Assembly: GCF_001544615.1 (NCBI RefSeq)
Contig: NZ_FCNV02000002.1
Location: 558,001-622,000 of the forward strand
Direction: 5' to 3'
From: Caballeronia concitans
GTDB taxonomy: Bacteria > Pseudomonadota > Gammaproteobacteria > Burkholderiales > Burkholderiaceae
DNA: 64,000 nucleotides
Position 1 is the first letter of the stretch. Every line of letters starts with the position of its first letter. Shown piece by piece: positions 46,275-55,805 of the stretch. Under the pieces are notes generated by a model. The model saw nothing but the letters and a program-made list of their open reading frames with translations, made no database searches and was not told the origin of the DNA. A program made the position numbers and the translations under genes.

Positions 46275-46772
46275 ATGGCATCGAAAACTTTGCAGGACCT
46301 CTTCCTTCACGCATTGTCGGACGTGTATAGCGCAGAGAAGCAATTGACGAAGGCGCTGCCCAAGCTCGCGCGTGCAAGCTCGAACGAGCAATTGAAGCAG
46401 GCGTTCCAGCAGCATCTGGAAGAGACGAATGGTCAGATCGAACGCATCGATCAGGTGGTGGAAGTCTGCGGCATCAAGTTGAAGCGCATCAAGTGCGTGG
46501 CGATGGAAGGGCTCGTGGAAGAAGGACAGGAACAGATCGAGGACTTCGAGCAAGGCCCGATTCGCGATGCCGCGCTGATCGCCGCCGCGCAGAAGGTCGA
46601 GCACTATGAGATCGCGACGTACGGCACGCTCGCCACGCTCGCGAAGCAACTCGGCCAGGAAGAAGCGATGAACCTGCTTCTCGAGACGCTTAAGGAAGAG
46701 AAGTCCACTGACGAAAAACTCACTGAACTCGCGAAGACCGAGATCGCGAGCGAGGCGCAGGCTGCGGGTTGA
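46275..46772 (+). CDS. YciE-like ferritin-like protein (DUF892)
   Basis: 165 residues, four-helix bundle of the DUF892/YciE family, with the start TLQDLFLHALSDVYSAEKQL and acidic residues spaced for a di-metal site. These proteins are stress-induced, often with YdeP, catalase and related genes. A GGAGGC ribosome-binding site precedes the ATG. A rho-independent terminator follows. Confidence 0.92.
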   Translation: MASKTLQDLFLHALSDVYSAEKQLTKALPKLARASSNEQLKQAFQQHLEETNGQIERIDQVVEVCGIKLKRIKCVAMEGLVEEGQEQIEDFEQGPIRDAALIAAAQKVEHYEIATYGTLATLAKQLGQEEAMNLLLETLKEEKSTDEKLTELAKTEIASEAQAAG

Positions 46773-46797
46773 TCGCGGGCCCTTGCGTTGCAGCACG

Positions 46798-46823
46798 ACG
46801 CGCCGCATCGCCGGCGCGTTTTT
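46798..46823 (+). terminator. rho-independent terminator after the YciE-like gene
   Basis: The 8-base stem ACGCGCCG/CGGCGCGT with a 6-base loop is followed by TTTTT. Confidence 0.88.
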
Positions 46824-46914
46824 GCTTCAAGGAAGGCGGACGAAGGCGGTTAGAAAGGGAACATCGCTTGCTCGGGCGTTAATCAACGACAACCAGAAGC
46901 CCGAGGCGACAGAC

Positions 46915-49230
46915 ATGGCCGAATCAGACAACGGGGCGCGCAAGAGCGCCGCCTATCCGTATTCCTCCGGCGGCTGGGGATCGCTCAAGGCCGTCGCCAG
47001 CGCGCTCGTTCAGGAGAAAGTGCCGCTCAAGGACGCGACGGTGCTGCTCAAACAGAACAAGCCGGATGGCTTCGCGTGCGTGAGCTGCTCGTGGGCAAAA
47101 CCCGCGGACCCGCATATGTTCGAGTTCTGCGAAAGCGGCGCAAAGGCGACCGCGTGGGACCTGACCGCGAAGCGCATGACGCCGCAGTTCTTCGAGCTTC
47201 ACACGGTGACGCAACTCGAGGCGTGGCACGATCACGATCTCGAAGAGGCAGGCCGTCTGACCGCGCCCTTGCGCTACGACGCCGCGAGCGACAAGTACGT
47301 TTGCGTGAGTTGGGAAGAGGCGTTCGAAGACATCGGCCGCGAATTGCGCGGGTTCGATCCGAAGAGCGTGGTGTTCTACGCTTCGGGCCGCGCATCGCTC
47401 GAAACGTCGTACATGTTCCAGCTTTTCGCGCGCATGTACGGCACGAACAATCTGCCCGACAGCTCGAACATGTGCCACGAAAGCACGAGCGTCGGACTCA
47501 AGGAAGCGATCGGCGTGGGTGTCGGCACCATCACGCTCGACGACTTCGAGAAGACCGACCTCATGTTCTTCTTCGGACAGAACGTCGGCACCAATAGTCC
47601 GCGCATGCTGCATCAGTTGCAGGACGCCAGAAAGCGGGGCGTGCCGATCATCACGTTCAATCCGCTGCGCGAACCGGGGCTCTTGCAGTTTTCGAATCCG
47701 CAATCGCCGGTGGAAATGATGACGCCCGCGCATACGGTCATCAGCACGCAATATCATCAGGTGAAGACCGGCGGCGATTCGGCGGCGTTGCTCGGCATGT
47801 GCAAGGCCGTGGTTCATGCCGACGACCGCGCGAAAGAAAGCGGCCAGCCGCGCATACTGGATCTCGAATTCATCGAGCAGCAGACGGTGGGCTTCGAAGC
47901 GTTCGCGGATTACGTGCGCGCTGCATCGTGGGACGAGATCGAGCGCCTGTCCGGTCTCTCGCGCGCGGACCTCGAAGCCGCCGCCGACGAATACATGCGC
48001 GCGAACGCCGCGATCGCGCATTACGGCATGGGCATCACGCAGCACCGGGAAGGCGTGCAGAACGTGCGCATGCTTTGCAATCTGCTCTTCTTGCGAGGCA
48101 ACATAGGCAAGCCGGGCGCGGGGCCGTCGCCGGTGCGTGGGCATTCGAACGTGCAGGGGCAGCGCACCGTCGGCATCACCGAGAAGCCGGAGCTTGCGCC
48201 GCTCGACAAGCTCGCGAGCCAGTTCCACTTCGAACCGCCGCGCGAAAAGGGCATGAATACCGTAGAAGCATTTCAGGCGATGCTCGAAGGCAAGGTCAAC
48301 GCCGTCATCAATCTCGGCGGCAATCTCGTGCGTTCGGTGCCGGATCGCGGGCGCATCGAACCGGCGTGGCGCGATCTCAAGCTCACTGTGAATGTCGCGA
48401 CCAAGCTCAATCGCAGTCATCTCGTGCACGGCAAGAAGTCGTATATCCTGCCGTGCCTGAGCCGCATCGAAATCGATACCCAGGAAAGCGGCGCACAAGC
48501 GGTATCGATGGAAGACAGCACCGGCTGCATTCACGGCTCACGCGGCGTGGCCGAACCGGCATCGCCGGATGCGCGTTCGGAGCCGTATATCGTCGCGCAA
48601 ATGGCGAAGTACACGCTCGGTGACCGCTCGACCGTGGACTGGGACCGCTGGCGCAACGACTATGCGCTCGTGCGCGATGAGATCGCGAAGACGTATCCCG
48701 AAACCTTTCACGACTTCAACGAACGGATGTGGACGCCTGGCGGCTTCCCGCGCGATCTGCCCGCGCGCGAGCGCAAGTGGAAGACGAAGAGCGGCAAGGC
48801 GGAGTTCTTCGTGCCGGAATCCATCGTCGAAGATCCGGACATGCCGGAGCGCGATCCGCAGGCGCTGAGACTCATGACGCTTCGCAGCGACAGCCAGTTC
48901 AACACGACCATCTACGGTCTCGACGACCGTTTTCGCGGCATCAGCGGCGGCCGCATGGTGCTTCTGATGTCGGAAGCCGACATGCAAAGCCACGGCGTGA
49001 AGAAGGACGACCGCGTGACCGTGCAGACCATTGCGGATGATGGCTTCGAGCGGCGCGTCGCGGGCTTGCGCATTCAGCCGTATGACATTCCCGTGGGCTG
49101 CATCGCCGGTTATTACCCGGAGTGCAATCCGCTGCTGCCGCTATGGCATCACGCGAAGGACAGCAAGGTGCCGGCGGCGAAGTCGATTCCCGTGCATATC
49201 GTGGAAGTGAACGGGACGCCGCGCGCGTAA
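46915..49230 (+). CDS. YdeP/FdhF-like molybdopterin oxidoreductase
   Basis: 771 residues of the molybdopterin oxidoreductase family, closest in pattern to YdeP (acid-resistance) and formate dehydrogenase alpha relatives. The N-terminus has Cys55-x2-Cys58 (CVSCSW) and Cys72, a partial cluster rather than the four-cysteine form. FAQPTR-type binding regions include MGITQHREGVQNVRMLCNLL and SPVRGHSNVQGQRTVG. No redox partner gene is beside it. The ATG at 46915 is chosen. Confidence 0.88.
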   Translation: MAESDNGARKSAAYPYSSGGWGSLKAVASALVQEKVPLKDATVLLKQNKPDGFACVSCSWAKPADPHMFEFCESGAKATAWDLTAKRMTPQFFELHTVTQLEAWHDHDLEEAGRLTAPLRYDAASDKYVCVSWEEAFEDIGRELRGFDPKSVVFYASGRASLETSYMFQLFARMYGTNNLPDSSNMCHESTSVGLKEAIGVGVGTITLDDFEKTDLMFFFGQNVGTNSPRMLHQLQDARKRGVPIITFNPLREPGLLQFSNPQSPVEMMTPAHTVISTQYHQVKTGGDSAALLGMCKAVVHADDRAKESGQPRILDLEFIEQQTVGFEAFADYVRAASWDEIERLSGLSRADLEAAADEYMRANAAIAHYGMGITQHREGVQNVRMLCNLLFLRGNIGKPGAGPSPVRGHSNVQGQRTVGITEKPELAPLDKLASQFHFEPPREKGMNTVEAFQAMLEGKVNAVINLGGNLVRSVPDRGRIEPAWRDLKLTVNVATKLNRSHLVHGKKSYILPCLSRIEIDTQESGAQAVSMEDSTGCIHGSRGVAEPASPDARSEPYIVAQMAKYTLGDRSTVDWDRWRNDYALVRDEIAKTYPETFHDFNERMWTPGGFPRDLPARERKWKTKSGKAEFFVPESIVEDPDMPERDPQALRLMTLRSDSQFNTTIYGLDDRFRGISGGRMVLLMSEADMQSHGVKKDDRVTVQTIADDGFERRVAGLRIQPYDIPVGCIAGYYPECNPLLPLWHHAKDSKVPAAKSIPVHIVEVNGTPRA

Positions 49231-49259
49231 TGACGACGCGCGGCGTCGGGTGAGAGGCG

Positions 49260-49859
49260 TCAGGCGTAGCCCCTGACGCGCTTCATGCGGCGCGATGCCG
49301 AAGGCCGCAGACAGGATGCGACAGCAAGCGCACCGAGCGACACCAGCGCCAGCGACGCGAGCGGGAACGTGCCCATCGTATTCGCCGCAATGGCAGCGGG
49401 CCGATGCTGCCCGACGAGCTGCATCCGTCGCACGGTCATGCGAGCCCCAAGTTCCGATAGCCGCGACGCCAGCGCGCGTTCTGCCGTCGGCAGCAGCACC
49501 GTCTCTTCATCCGCCACATGATGAATGACTTCGCGCATGAGCTGCATGAAGCGCGCGTCGTAGGCGGCATCGTCCGGACCCATCGCGCGCAGCTTCGCAA
49601 TGTCCTCGCGCATCTTGTCGTGCTCGGGCTTGCTCTTCGCGAGCGTGTCGTCGCCGGGCATGGCTTCCGCAAGCGCCGAATAGAAGATTTCTTCTTCGAG
49701 CTGCGCATGAATTTCAAGCGCCGTACAGGCCAGTTCGACGATGGCGCGCTTTCTCCACCACGGGCTGTCCGCGTGATAGCGATGAAACGCAGCCATGACG
49801 TGCGTGTGATCCATGCGGATCATCGTCGTGATGGAAGGCGAGCAGGATTGCATATCCAC
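49260..49859 (-). CDS. hemerythrin-like protein with C-terminal membrane segment
   Basis: 199 residues. The four-helix hemerythrin domain (about 10-140) holds iron-ligand His/Glu residues, including DHTHVMAAFHRYH, LEEEIFYS, PEHDKM and VIHHVADEE. The C-terminus has a hydrophobic segment (FPLASLALVSLGALAVASCL), so it is likely membrane-attached. It may sense or store oxygen or iron, or respond to oxidative stress. The GTG at 49859 has AAGGAG five bases before it; an ATG two codons later is an alternative. Confidence 0.88.
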   Translation of the reverse strand: MDMQSCSPSITTMIRMDHTHVMAAFHRYHADSPWWRKRAIVELACTALEIHAQLEEEIFYSALAEAMPGDDTLAKSKPEHDKMREDIAKLRAMGPDDAAYDARFMQLMREVIHHVADEETVLLPTAERALASRLSELGARMTVRRMQLVGQHRPAAIAANTMGTFPLASLALVSLGALAVASCLRPSASRRMKRVRGYA

Positions 49860-49905
49860 GTTGACTCCTTCTTGACTGTGGGGACGTGTCTGTTGTTATG
49901 AACGC

Positions 49906-50508
49906 TCAGGCGCTTTTTGCCGCTTTGAATTGCGAATGCGTGTAGGGCAGCAGTGCGTCGGGCGCGCGCATGTCGCGCGGCGTGTCGAATGTGCGAAGCG
50001 CTTCGCCGCGCATCGCGTCGGGCGCACGCGGAAAGCCGCTCCGGTTGCGATACATCGACACGTAACGTTGCGTACGCACGTGCGATTCCGCTTCGTCGGC
50101 CTTGGCGAGCGACAGCGCGGTATGCACGTCGAGCGCCGTGACGCCCGCCACGTTGACGATCGCGCCGAGCGCATGCGTGCGGCTCTCCTCTTTGTCCATG
50201 TCCGACGCGGAGACGAGCGTGGCGAAATCGAGCGCATCGCCAGCGACGCGCGCCCACAGATAAGGCGCGGGATCGCGCGACATCAAAATGCCGATGCCGC
50301 AGGCAATCTCGCGCAGCCCATAGAGCCGCACTAGCGCGGAGTTGGTTCGCACGCCGGCCGCGCGTGCGACCGCGTTCGGCGCGAGCAGCTCGGCGGCGCC
50401 CAGCGCGAGGCTGTACCAGCCGAGTCCGCGCGCGATCGTCGCGGGCTTGCTGCGCGCTTTGCTCTGATTCGCGGGCGACTTGGGAAAGGGGAAAGGGACT
50501 TCACTCAT
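49906..50508 (-). CDS. conserved hypothetical membrane-associated protein
   Basis: 200 residues. A hydrophobic alanine-rich stretch (about 24-110, including LGWYSLALGAAELLAPNAV and LYGLREIACGIGILMS) suggests four membrane passes, followed by a soluble basic C-terminus. I recognise the arrangement from stress-cluster genes of Burkholderiaceae but no function is known. The ATG at 50508 follows AGAGGTG. Its neighbours are hemerythrin and a decarboxylase. Confidence 0.75.
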   Translation of the reverse strand: MSEVPFPFPKSPANQSKARSKPATIARGLGWYSLALGAAELLAPNAVARAAGVRTNSALVRLYGLREIACGIGILMSRDPAPYLWARVAGDALDFATLVSASDMDKEESRTHALGAIVNVAGVTALDVHTALSLAKADEAESHVRTQRYVSMYRNRSGFPRAPDAMRGEALRTFDTPRDMRAPDALLPYTHSQFKAAKSA

Positions 50509-50655
50509 GAATTCACCTCTTTTGTGGGAACGACGTGGAACGACGGGGGACGTGCTGTGTAAAAGCAAAGCACATTCCGCCTCGCGTCATGGAATGCCCC
50601 ATGCTGCCACCACAGACTCACGTAACTACGACTCACGACAAGGAGGCAACGCACG

Positions 50656-51885
50656 ATGGCAAACGAGAAGCGACGACTCGGCGGCTGGCTTCCGCGCAAG
50701 GAAGACGCGGTCGCGCGGTTCCGCAAGGACTTCGCCGCTTACGCGAAGCAGCGCGCGGGGACGGCGAAGAGAAGCAGCGTCATCGAGGAGTTCGCCGCGT
50801 TCATACGCGAGGACCCGGTGGTGCGCATGAACTTCGCGCGCGCGATCGACGAGGCGCGCGCCGAAGGCTTCGAACTCGGTTATGCGAATATCGACGAATG
50901 CATGATCCTGCTCGATGCGATGCTCACTTATGCGCCGCCCTTCAGCGAGTCGAGCCTGATCCATTGCCCGATCAACGCGATACTCGACTGGCCGATGGTC
51001 ATGCCATCCGGCTATGCGCTCTTTCGCGACCCCGCATTCAACAGGCACATGAAGCGCGTGCTGAACACGTGGTCCGGTTTCCTGAGCGGCCCGCATTCGC
51101 GCGAGCATCTGAACACGGACGCGCCGAACGGCTGGTTCAGCGCGGAGGCGGACAGCAAGATCGGCCTCTCGCAGTTTCTATGCGATCCGGAGAAACCTCA
51201 CTGGGGATTCTCTTCGTGGAACCACTTCTTCACGCGCGAGTTCAAGCCGGACGCGCGGCCCGTGGCGCAATCTGACAACGACAAGATCATCGTCAGCGCG
51301 TGCGAGGCGTCGGCGTACAACATCGAGCATGACGTCAAGCTCGAAGATTCGTTCTGGATCAAATCGCAGCCGTATTCGCTGAAGGAAATCTTCACGGCGA
51401 AAGAGACGGCGCTGGCGGAGCGCTTCGTCGGCGGCAGCATTTATCAGGCGTTCCTGAGCGCGTTCTACTATCACCGCTGGCATGCGCCGGTGAGCGGAAC
51501 GGTCGTGAAAGCCTATCTCGTCGATGGCACGTATTACTCCGATGCCGAATCGGAAGGCGAAGATCCCGGCGGTCTCAACGACTCGCAAGGCTATATCAGC
51601 GCGGTGGCGGCGCGCGCGGTCATCGTGATCGATTGCGACGATGCCGCCATTGGCGAAGTCGCTTGCGTGTTCATCGGCATGGCGGAGGTGTCGTCATGCA
51701 TGATCGAAGCGCTGCCGGGGCAACGCGTGCGCAAGGGCGATGAACTCGGGTACTTCCAGTACGGCGGATCGTCCATGTGCCTGATTTTCAGGCCCGGCGT
51801 GATCGAAAGTTTCGTTGTGGAGCCGCCGTTCGGCGACGAGGAACCGCCGATCAAGGTGAACGCTCATCTCGCCACGGCGCGCTAG
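50656..51885 (+). CDS. PsiD-like phosphatidylserine decarboxylase family enzyme
   Basis: 409 residues. The N-terminal part (about 30-170) matches the PSDC domain found in fungal L-tryptophan decarboxylase PsiD; the C-terminal part (about 205-400) is a phosphatidylserine decarboxylase catalytic domain. The autocleavage motif is GGSS (370-373) instead of LGST, as in PsiD, with YHRWHAPVSG upstream. A pyruvoyl group would form at Ser372 or Ser373. There is no membrane segment, so a soluble amino acid substrate is likely. The true substrate is unknown. A hairpin follows. Confidence 0.85.
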   Translation: MANEKRRLGGWLPRKEDAVARFRKDFAAYAKQRAGTAKRSSVIEEFAAFIREDPVVRMNFARAIDEARAEGFELGYANIDECMILLDAMLTYAPPFSESSLIHCPINAILDWPMVMPSGYALFRDPAFNRHMKRVLNTWSGFLSGPHSREHLNTDAPNGWFSAEADSKIGLSQFLCDPEKPHWGFSSWNHFFTREFKPDARPVAQSDNDKIIVSACEASAYNIEHDVKLEDSFWIKSQPYSLKEIFTAKETALAERFVGGSIYQAFLSAFYYHRWHAPVSGTVVKAYLVDGTYYSDAESEGEDPGGLNDSQGYISAVAARAVIVIDCDDAAIGEVACVFIGMAEVSSCMIEALPGQRVRKGDELGYFQYGGSSMCLIFRPGVIESFVVEPPFGDEEPPIKVNAHLATAR

Positions 51886-51894
51886 GACGTCGTT

Positions 51895-51925
51895 GCGCCG
51901 CGCGTTCGATGCCAACGCGCGGCGC
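51895..51925. terminator. bidirectional hairpin between convergent genes
   Basis: A perfect 12-base stem GCGCCGCGCGTT/AACGCGCGGCGC with a 7-base loop lies between the stops of the decarboxylase and the DUF378 gene. No long T run. Confidence 0.65.
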
Positions 51926-51930
51926 TGCGA

Positions 51931-52185
51931 TCAGCGGTGCGCAAGAGCGTGATCGCGCGCCGGCATGAACGCACGGACGAGCTGATAGATACCCGCCAGT
52001 CCCACCAGGATATAAACGATACGCGCCCCCGGCGATCCCGCGCCGAAGATGGCCGCCACCAGATCGAAGTTGAGAAGACCCACGAGTCCCCAGTTCAACG
52101 CACCGATGATGACGAGCGCGCCGGTAATCCAGTCGACCGGATTGCGACGCATCGCGACGGTCCCATTCGAAGAAACAGTTGGCAT
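51931..52185 (-). CDS. DUF378 membrane protein
   Basis: 84 residues with two membrane helices, containing the DUF378 signature ALNWGLVGLLNFDLVAAIFG. The function is unknown. The ATG at 52185 has GGAG ahead of it. It is 143 bases downstream of the manganese catalase gene in the same direction. Confidence 0.9.
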   Translation of the reverse strand: MPTVSSNGTVAMRRNPVDWITGALVIIGALNWGLVGLLNFDLVAAIFGAGSPGARIVYILVGLAGIYQLVRAFMPARDHALAHR

Positions 52186-52328
52186 GACTAAACTCCGCAT
52201 AGACAGTTATTGGACATCGAAACGGCCGCCTGCATGTCGCGTATGTCGCGTATGTCGCTGTGACAGCGGGCGGCCTCACCCTCGCCGATACCGCCCAGCC
52301 GCGGGCGATATCGGCGTTGGGACCTGCG

Positions 52329-53198
52329 TTACTGCGCCTGACCGGAGCCGAGATCGGCGCCGGTGGTCGGATCGCTCGCCGGGTCCGACGCGGTGCGCGT
52401 CGCGAGGGCTTGTAGCGCTTCCACTTGGGTCTGCGTGACCTGCACGCTCGCGGTGCCGTCGCCGCCATCGACTGCCGGCTGCGGGTCCGCGACGAATTCC
52501 CAGTCGCCGCCTTCGTTCCACGGGCCGCGCATGTCGTCGCCCTTCGACATGTTGAAGTACACGCTCGTGAACTCCGGCTTGCCCGGCAGCTTGCCTTGCG
52601 GGAAGTTCGGCTGGATGGAATGCAGCGCCTTTTCAAACGACTTCTGATGCGCGATTTCACGCGTCATCAGGAAGCCCAGCGCATCCTTGATGCCGGCGTC
52701 ATCGGTCACATTGATAAGCCGCTCATACACGATCTTCGCGCGCGATTCCGCTGCGATGTTCGAGCGCAAGTCGGCCGTCGGGTCGCCGATGGTATCGATG
52801 TACGCCGCCGTCCATGGCACGCCGGCGGAATTCGTGAGCGGTGCGCCCGCGCCATACAGAATGGACGTGGTGTGCGAATCGTTGCCGTTCTGCGTGATCG
52901 TGCGATACAGCTCCGCTTCCTCTTCCACGGCTTCGGCAAGCGTGCCCTTCGCGCCCTTGTTCAGCATGGCGACGATGCTGCCGATGATTTCCAGATGGCT
53001 CAGCTCTTCCGTGGCGATATCGAAGAGCAGGTCCTTGCGGCCTGCATCGTCTTCGGTGACGGCCTGCGTGAAGTAACGCATGGCAGCGGCCAGTTCGCCT
53101 TGGGGACCGCCGAACTGCTCCAGCATCAGGTTGGCGAGTCCGGGGTTCGGCGCAGCCACGCGGACCGTATATTGCAGACGTTTGTTATGTACGAACAT
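52329..53198 (-). CDS. manganese catalase
   Basis: 289 residues. The di-manganese ligands align with known family positions: Glu35, Glu65/His68 (TEELSH), Glu151 (AAESRAK) and His184 (REIAHQ). It breaks hydrogen peroxide to water and oxygen without heme. A C-terminal tail rich in Gly, Asp, Ser and Gln is low-complexity. It belongs to a stress set with YciE-like and hemerythrin proteins. Confidence 0.93.
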   Translation of the reverse strand: MFVHNKRLQYTVRVAAPNPGLANLMLEQFGGPQGELAAAMRYFTQAVTEDDAGRKDLLFDIATEELSHLEIIGSIVAMLNKGAKGTLAEAVEEEAELYRTITQNGNDSHTTSILYGAGAPLTNSAGVPWTAAYIDTIGDPTADLRSNIAAESRAKIVYERLINVTDDAGIKDALGFLMTREIAHQKSFEKALHSIQPNFPQGKLPGKPEFTSVYFNMSKGDDMRGPWNEGGDWEFVADPQPAVDGGDGTASVQVTQTQVEALQALATRTASDPASDPTTGADLGSGQAQ

Positions 53199-53664
53199 AT
53201 CAACGGCTCCTTTTTCTAGGGACGAACGTTTCCTTGCGACGCCTATGCGCGCAATGATCGGGTTTGCTCTCTTGTGTCTCGCAGCGACCGCGCGCGAAGC
53301 GCAATGCGTTGCGCACGATCGTCGTGCTGCGAGCCTCAGCGCGTATGAAACGTGCTGGCGTGATGCGGCAGAGAAACGCCGCGTGTGGAATGGGTCTGCC
53401 CTTCATTTGCCTCGGAGCGCCTGAACGGGCAGACGCTTCGCTTACAGCAACGCACGTGCCACCGTCCATTCCGTCGACATGGCGCACCTGGTCGAGTAAA
53501 TGTCGAGCGAAATTGCATGAGCGTGCATCGATGCTTTGCGCTTACCCATCGCAATCAGTGTGCCGCGAAGAAAAGCATCGTTATCCGTACTAATGCGCTG
53601 GACGTGCGATGGCCGCGCGGAATGTCGATTGCTTCGCGCCATTCGCATACACGGAGACGCGCGA
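53199..53664. other. intergenic region, nothing identified
   Basis: 466 bases between the divergent catalase and the hypothetical membrane gene. No coding frame with plausible codon use, RNA gene or repeat was recognised. It must hold the two promoters. Confidence 0.5.
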
Positions 53665-54138
53665 ATGAATTCGACATCCAATGACCTGCTATTGCGGGCG
53701 ATCTGCTCCGGCAGCACGGCGGGACTGACATCGGCGATGGCCGCGGCGGCGGGCGCATCGGCAGCGGGCCGTCGTCCTTATGCGGCGCTCAACGCGGTCA
53801 CGCATTGCCTGTGGCCTGAGCGCGCGCCGCGCGAAGAAGACTTGAGCGCGAAGTACACCGGCATCGGCGCGGGCATTCATCTAGGCAGCGCGATCTTCTG
53901 GGGCGTGCTGTTCGAAGCGCTGTGCGGCAAGCGTCCGCGCGCGGGAAAGATTGCCGCCGCCGCGGCGACGACGGCCGCGGTCGCGTATGTGGTGGACTAT
54001 CACGTCGTGCCCGATCGCCTCACGCCGGGATTCGAGGCGCATCTGTCGAAGCAGTCGCTCGCGCTGACGTATCTCGCGCTGGGCGCGGGTTTCGCGGTGG
54101 CCGCGCTGGCGCGAGCGCAATCGCACCGCTTGCGTTGA
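53665..54138 (+). CDS. hypothetical membrane protein
   Basis: 157 residues with about four hydrophobic segments (14-34, 70-85, 97-116, 131-150) and a short cytoplasmic loop rich in basic and acidic residues (PERAPREEDLSAKY). Patterns resemble the DUF1440/YagU group but I do not claim it. The ATG at 53665 is chosen; codons upstream are not coding-like. Its stop abuts the glpD stop, convergent. Confidence 0.7.
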   Translation: MNSTSNDLLLRAICSGSTAGLTSAMAAAAGASAAGRRPYAALNAVTHCLWPERAPREEDLSAKYTGIGAGIHLGSAIFWGVLFEALCGKRPRAGKIAAAAATTAAVAYVVDYHVVPDRLTPGFEAHLSKQSLALTYLALGAGFAVAALARAQSHRLR

Positions 54139-55656
54139 CTATCCGCCTATGCCGATAGCGGCGCGAGCGGCGATCCATGCGTCGAGACGCGCGATATCGT
54201 CCGCGCTCGCCTGAAGGCCGAGCTTGGTTCGCCGCCAGAGTATGTCGTCGGCGGTTCGGGCCCACTCGTGCTCGATCAGATAGCTCGCCTCCGCTTCGTG
54301 AAGCCCGGGTGCGAGCGGCACGCCGAGCGCATCCATCGAGCCGATGCCATCCAGCATGATGTCCGCGCGCATGCCATACGCGCGCGCATAACGGTGCGCC
54401 AGTTCGGGCGGCAAATACGGATGTCGCTCACCGAACGCCTTTAGAAAGCGCGCGAAGTCCGCATCGGGCATCTCGCCGCCCGGAAGCGGCGCGGCGTGCG
54501 TCCATGCGGGCGCGGTGATCGCTAGCGGTCCCGCGAGCTGTTCCACCGCTTCTTCCGCGAGCCGCCGATACGTCGTGATCTTGCCGCCGAATACGGTCAA
54601 CAGCGGCGCGCGCGCGGTATCGAGTTGAAGCTGATAGTCCCGCGTGGCCGATGCCGCATCGTCCGCGCCGTCCGCGAGCAAGGGCCGCACGCCCGCATAG
54701 GACCACACCACGTCGCCGGGCGCGACAGGCTTGCGGAAGTATCGATTCACCGCCGCGCAAAGATAGTCGATCTCCTCGCGCGTGATGCGCACGTCGGAAA
54801 GCGGCCCTTCGTAATCCACATCCGTCGTGCCGATCAGCGTGTAGTCGCGCTGCCACGGAATCGCGAAGATGATGCGGCGGTCGTCGTTCTGAAGAATGTA
54901 CGCGTGGTCATGATCGAACAGCTTGCGCGTGACGATATGACTGCCCTTCACGAGCCGCAGCGCGCGGGCGCTTGCATCCGCATCGCCGGCGGCGAGCGCG
55001 TTGACCCACGGCCCGGCCGCATTGACGAGCGCCCGTGCGCTCACTTCATGCGGATGCCCCGCCGCATCGCAAAGCGTCACACGCCATTCGTGCTCGCCTC
55101 GCGATGCCGCAACGAAGCGCGTGCGCGTTGCGATTCGCGCGCCGCGTTCATGCGCGCCGAGCGCGTTGAGCACGACGAGGCGCGCGTCGTCGACGGCGGC
55201 ATCGGAATAAATGAAGCCGCGCGTGATCGAATCGACAAGCGGCGCGCCCGCGAAATGCATGCGCAGGTTCACGCTGCGCGAGCCTTCGAGCACGGCGCGG
55301 CGGCTCAGGTGATCGTAGAGAAAGAGGCCCGCGCGAATCATCCACGCGGGCCGCAGCTCCGGCACGTGCGGCATGACGAAGCGCAGCGGGGCGATCAGAT
55401 GCGGCGCCACCGACAACAGCACCTCGCGCTCCTGCAACGCCTTCCTGACAAGCCCGAACTCGCGATACTCCAGATAGCGCAGGCCGCCGTGAATGAGTTT
55501 CGTGCTCGCGGACGACGTGTGCTGCGCGAGATCGTCCTGTTCGACGAGCATCACGCGCGCGCCGCGTCCGGCGAGATCGCGCGCAATGCCTGTTCCGTTG
55601 ATGCCGCCGCCCACCACGAGAACGTCGTAATCGACGTGTGCCGCCCGCTCGGTCAT
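54139..55656 (-). CDS. glpD: glycerol-3-phosphate dehydrogenase
   Basis: 505 residues, FAD enzyme of the inner membrane that oxidises glycerol-3-phosphate to dihydroxyacetone phosphate, passing electrons to quinone. The FAD-binding GGGINGTGIARDLAGRG is at the start, with the family stretch TSSASTKLIHGGLRYLEYREF. The ATG at 55656 is chosen because GGGAGA precedes it, over an ATG seven codons upstream. It is divergent from a SorC-type regulator. Confidence 0.95.
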   Translation of the reverse strand: MTERAAHVDYDVLVVGGGINGTGIARDLAGRGARVMLVEQDDLAQHTSSASTKLIHGGLRYLEYREFGLVRKALQEREVLLSVAPHLIAPLRFVMPHVPELRPAWMIRAGLFLYDHLSRRAVLEGSRSVNLRMHFAGAPLVDSITRGFIYSDAAVDDARLVVLNALGAHERGARIATRTRFVAASRGEHEWRVTLCDAAGHPHEVSARALVNAAGPWVNALAAGDADASARALRLVKGSHIVTRKLFDHDHAYILQNDDRRIIFAIPWQRDYTLIGTTDVDYEGPLSDVRITREEIDYLCAAVNRYFRKPVAPGDVVWSYAGVRPLLADGADDAASATRDYQLQLDTARAPLLTVFGGKITTYRRLAEEAVEQLAGPLAITAPAWTHAAPLPGGEMPDADFARFLKAFGERHPYLPPELAHRYARAYGMRADIMLDGIGSMDALGVPLAPGLHEAEASYLIEHEWARTADDILWRRTKLGLQASADDIARLDAWIAARAAIGIGG

Positions 55657-55805
55657 GCTTTCTCCCGTATTGCGCATGGTTTTAGCTTTCCAGGTGCGTT
55701 TGCACGCTTTCGCAACGCGTCTGCAATTTCGTGCAACCTAGACTATAAAGCGATCCGGCGAACATGATGTAATGGCGTTTCCCCTGTTTCTCCAGAGTGC
55801 CGCGT

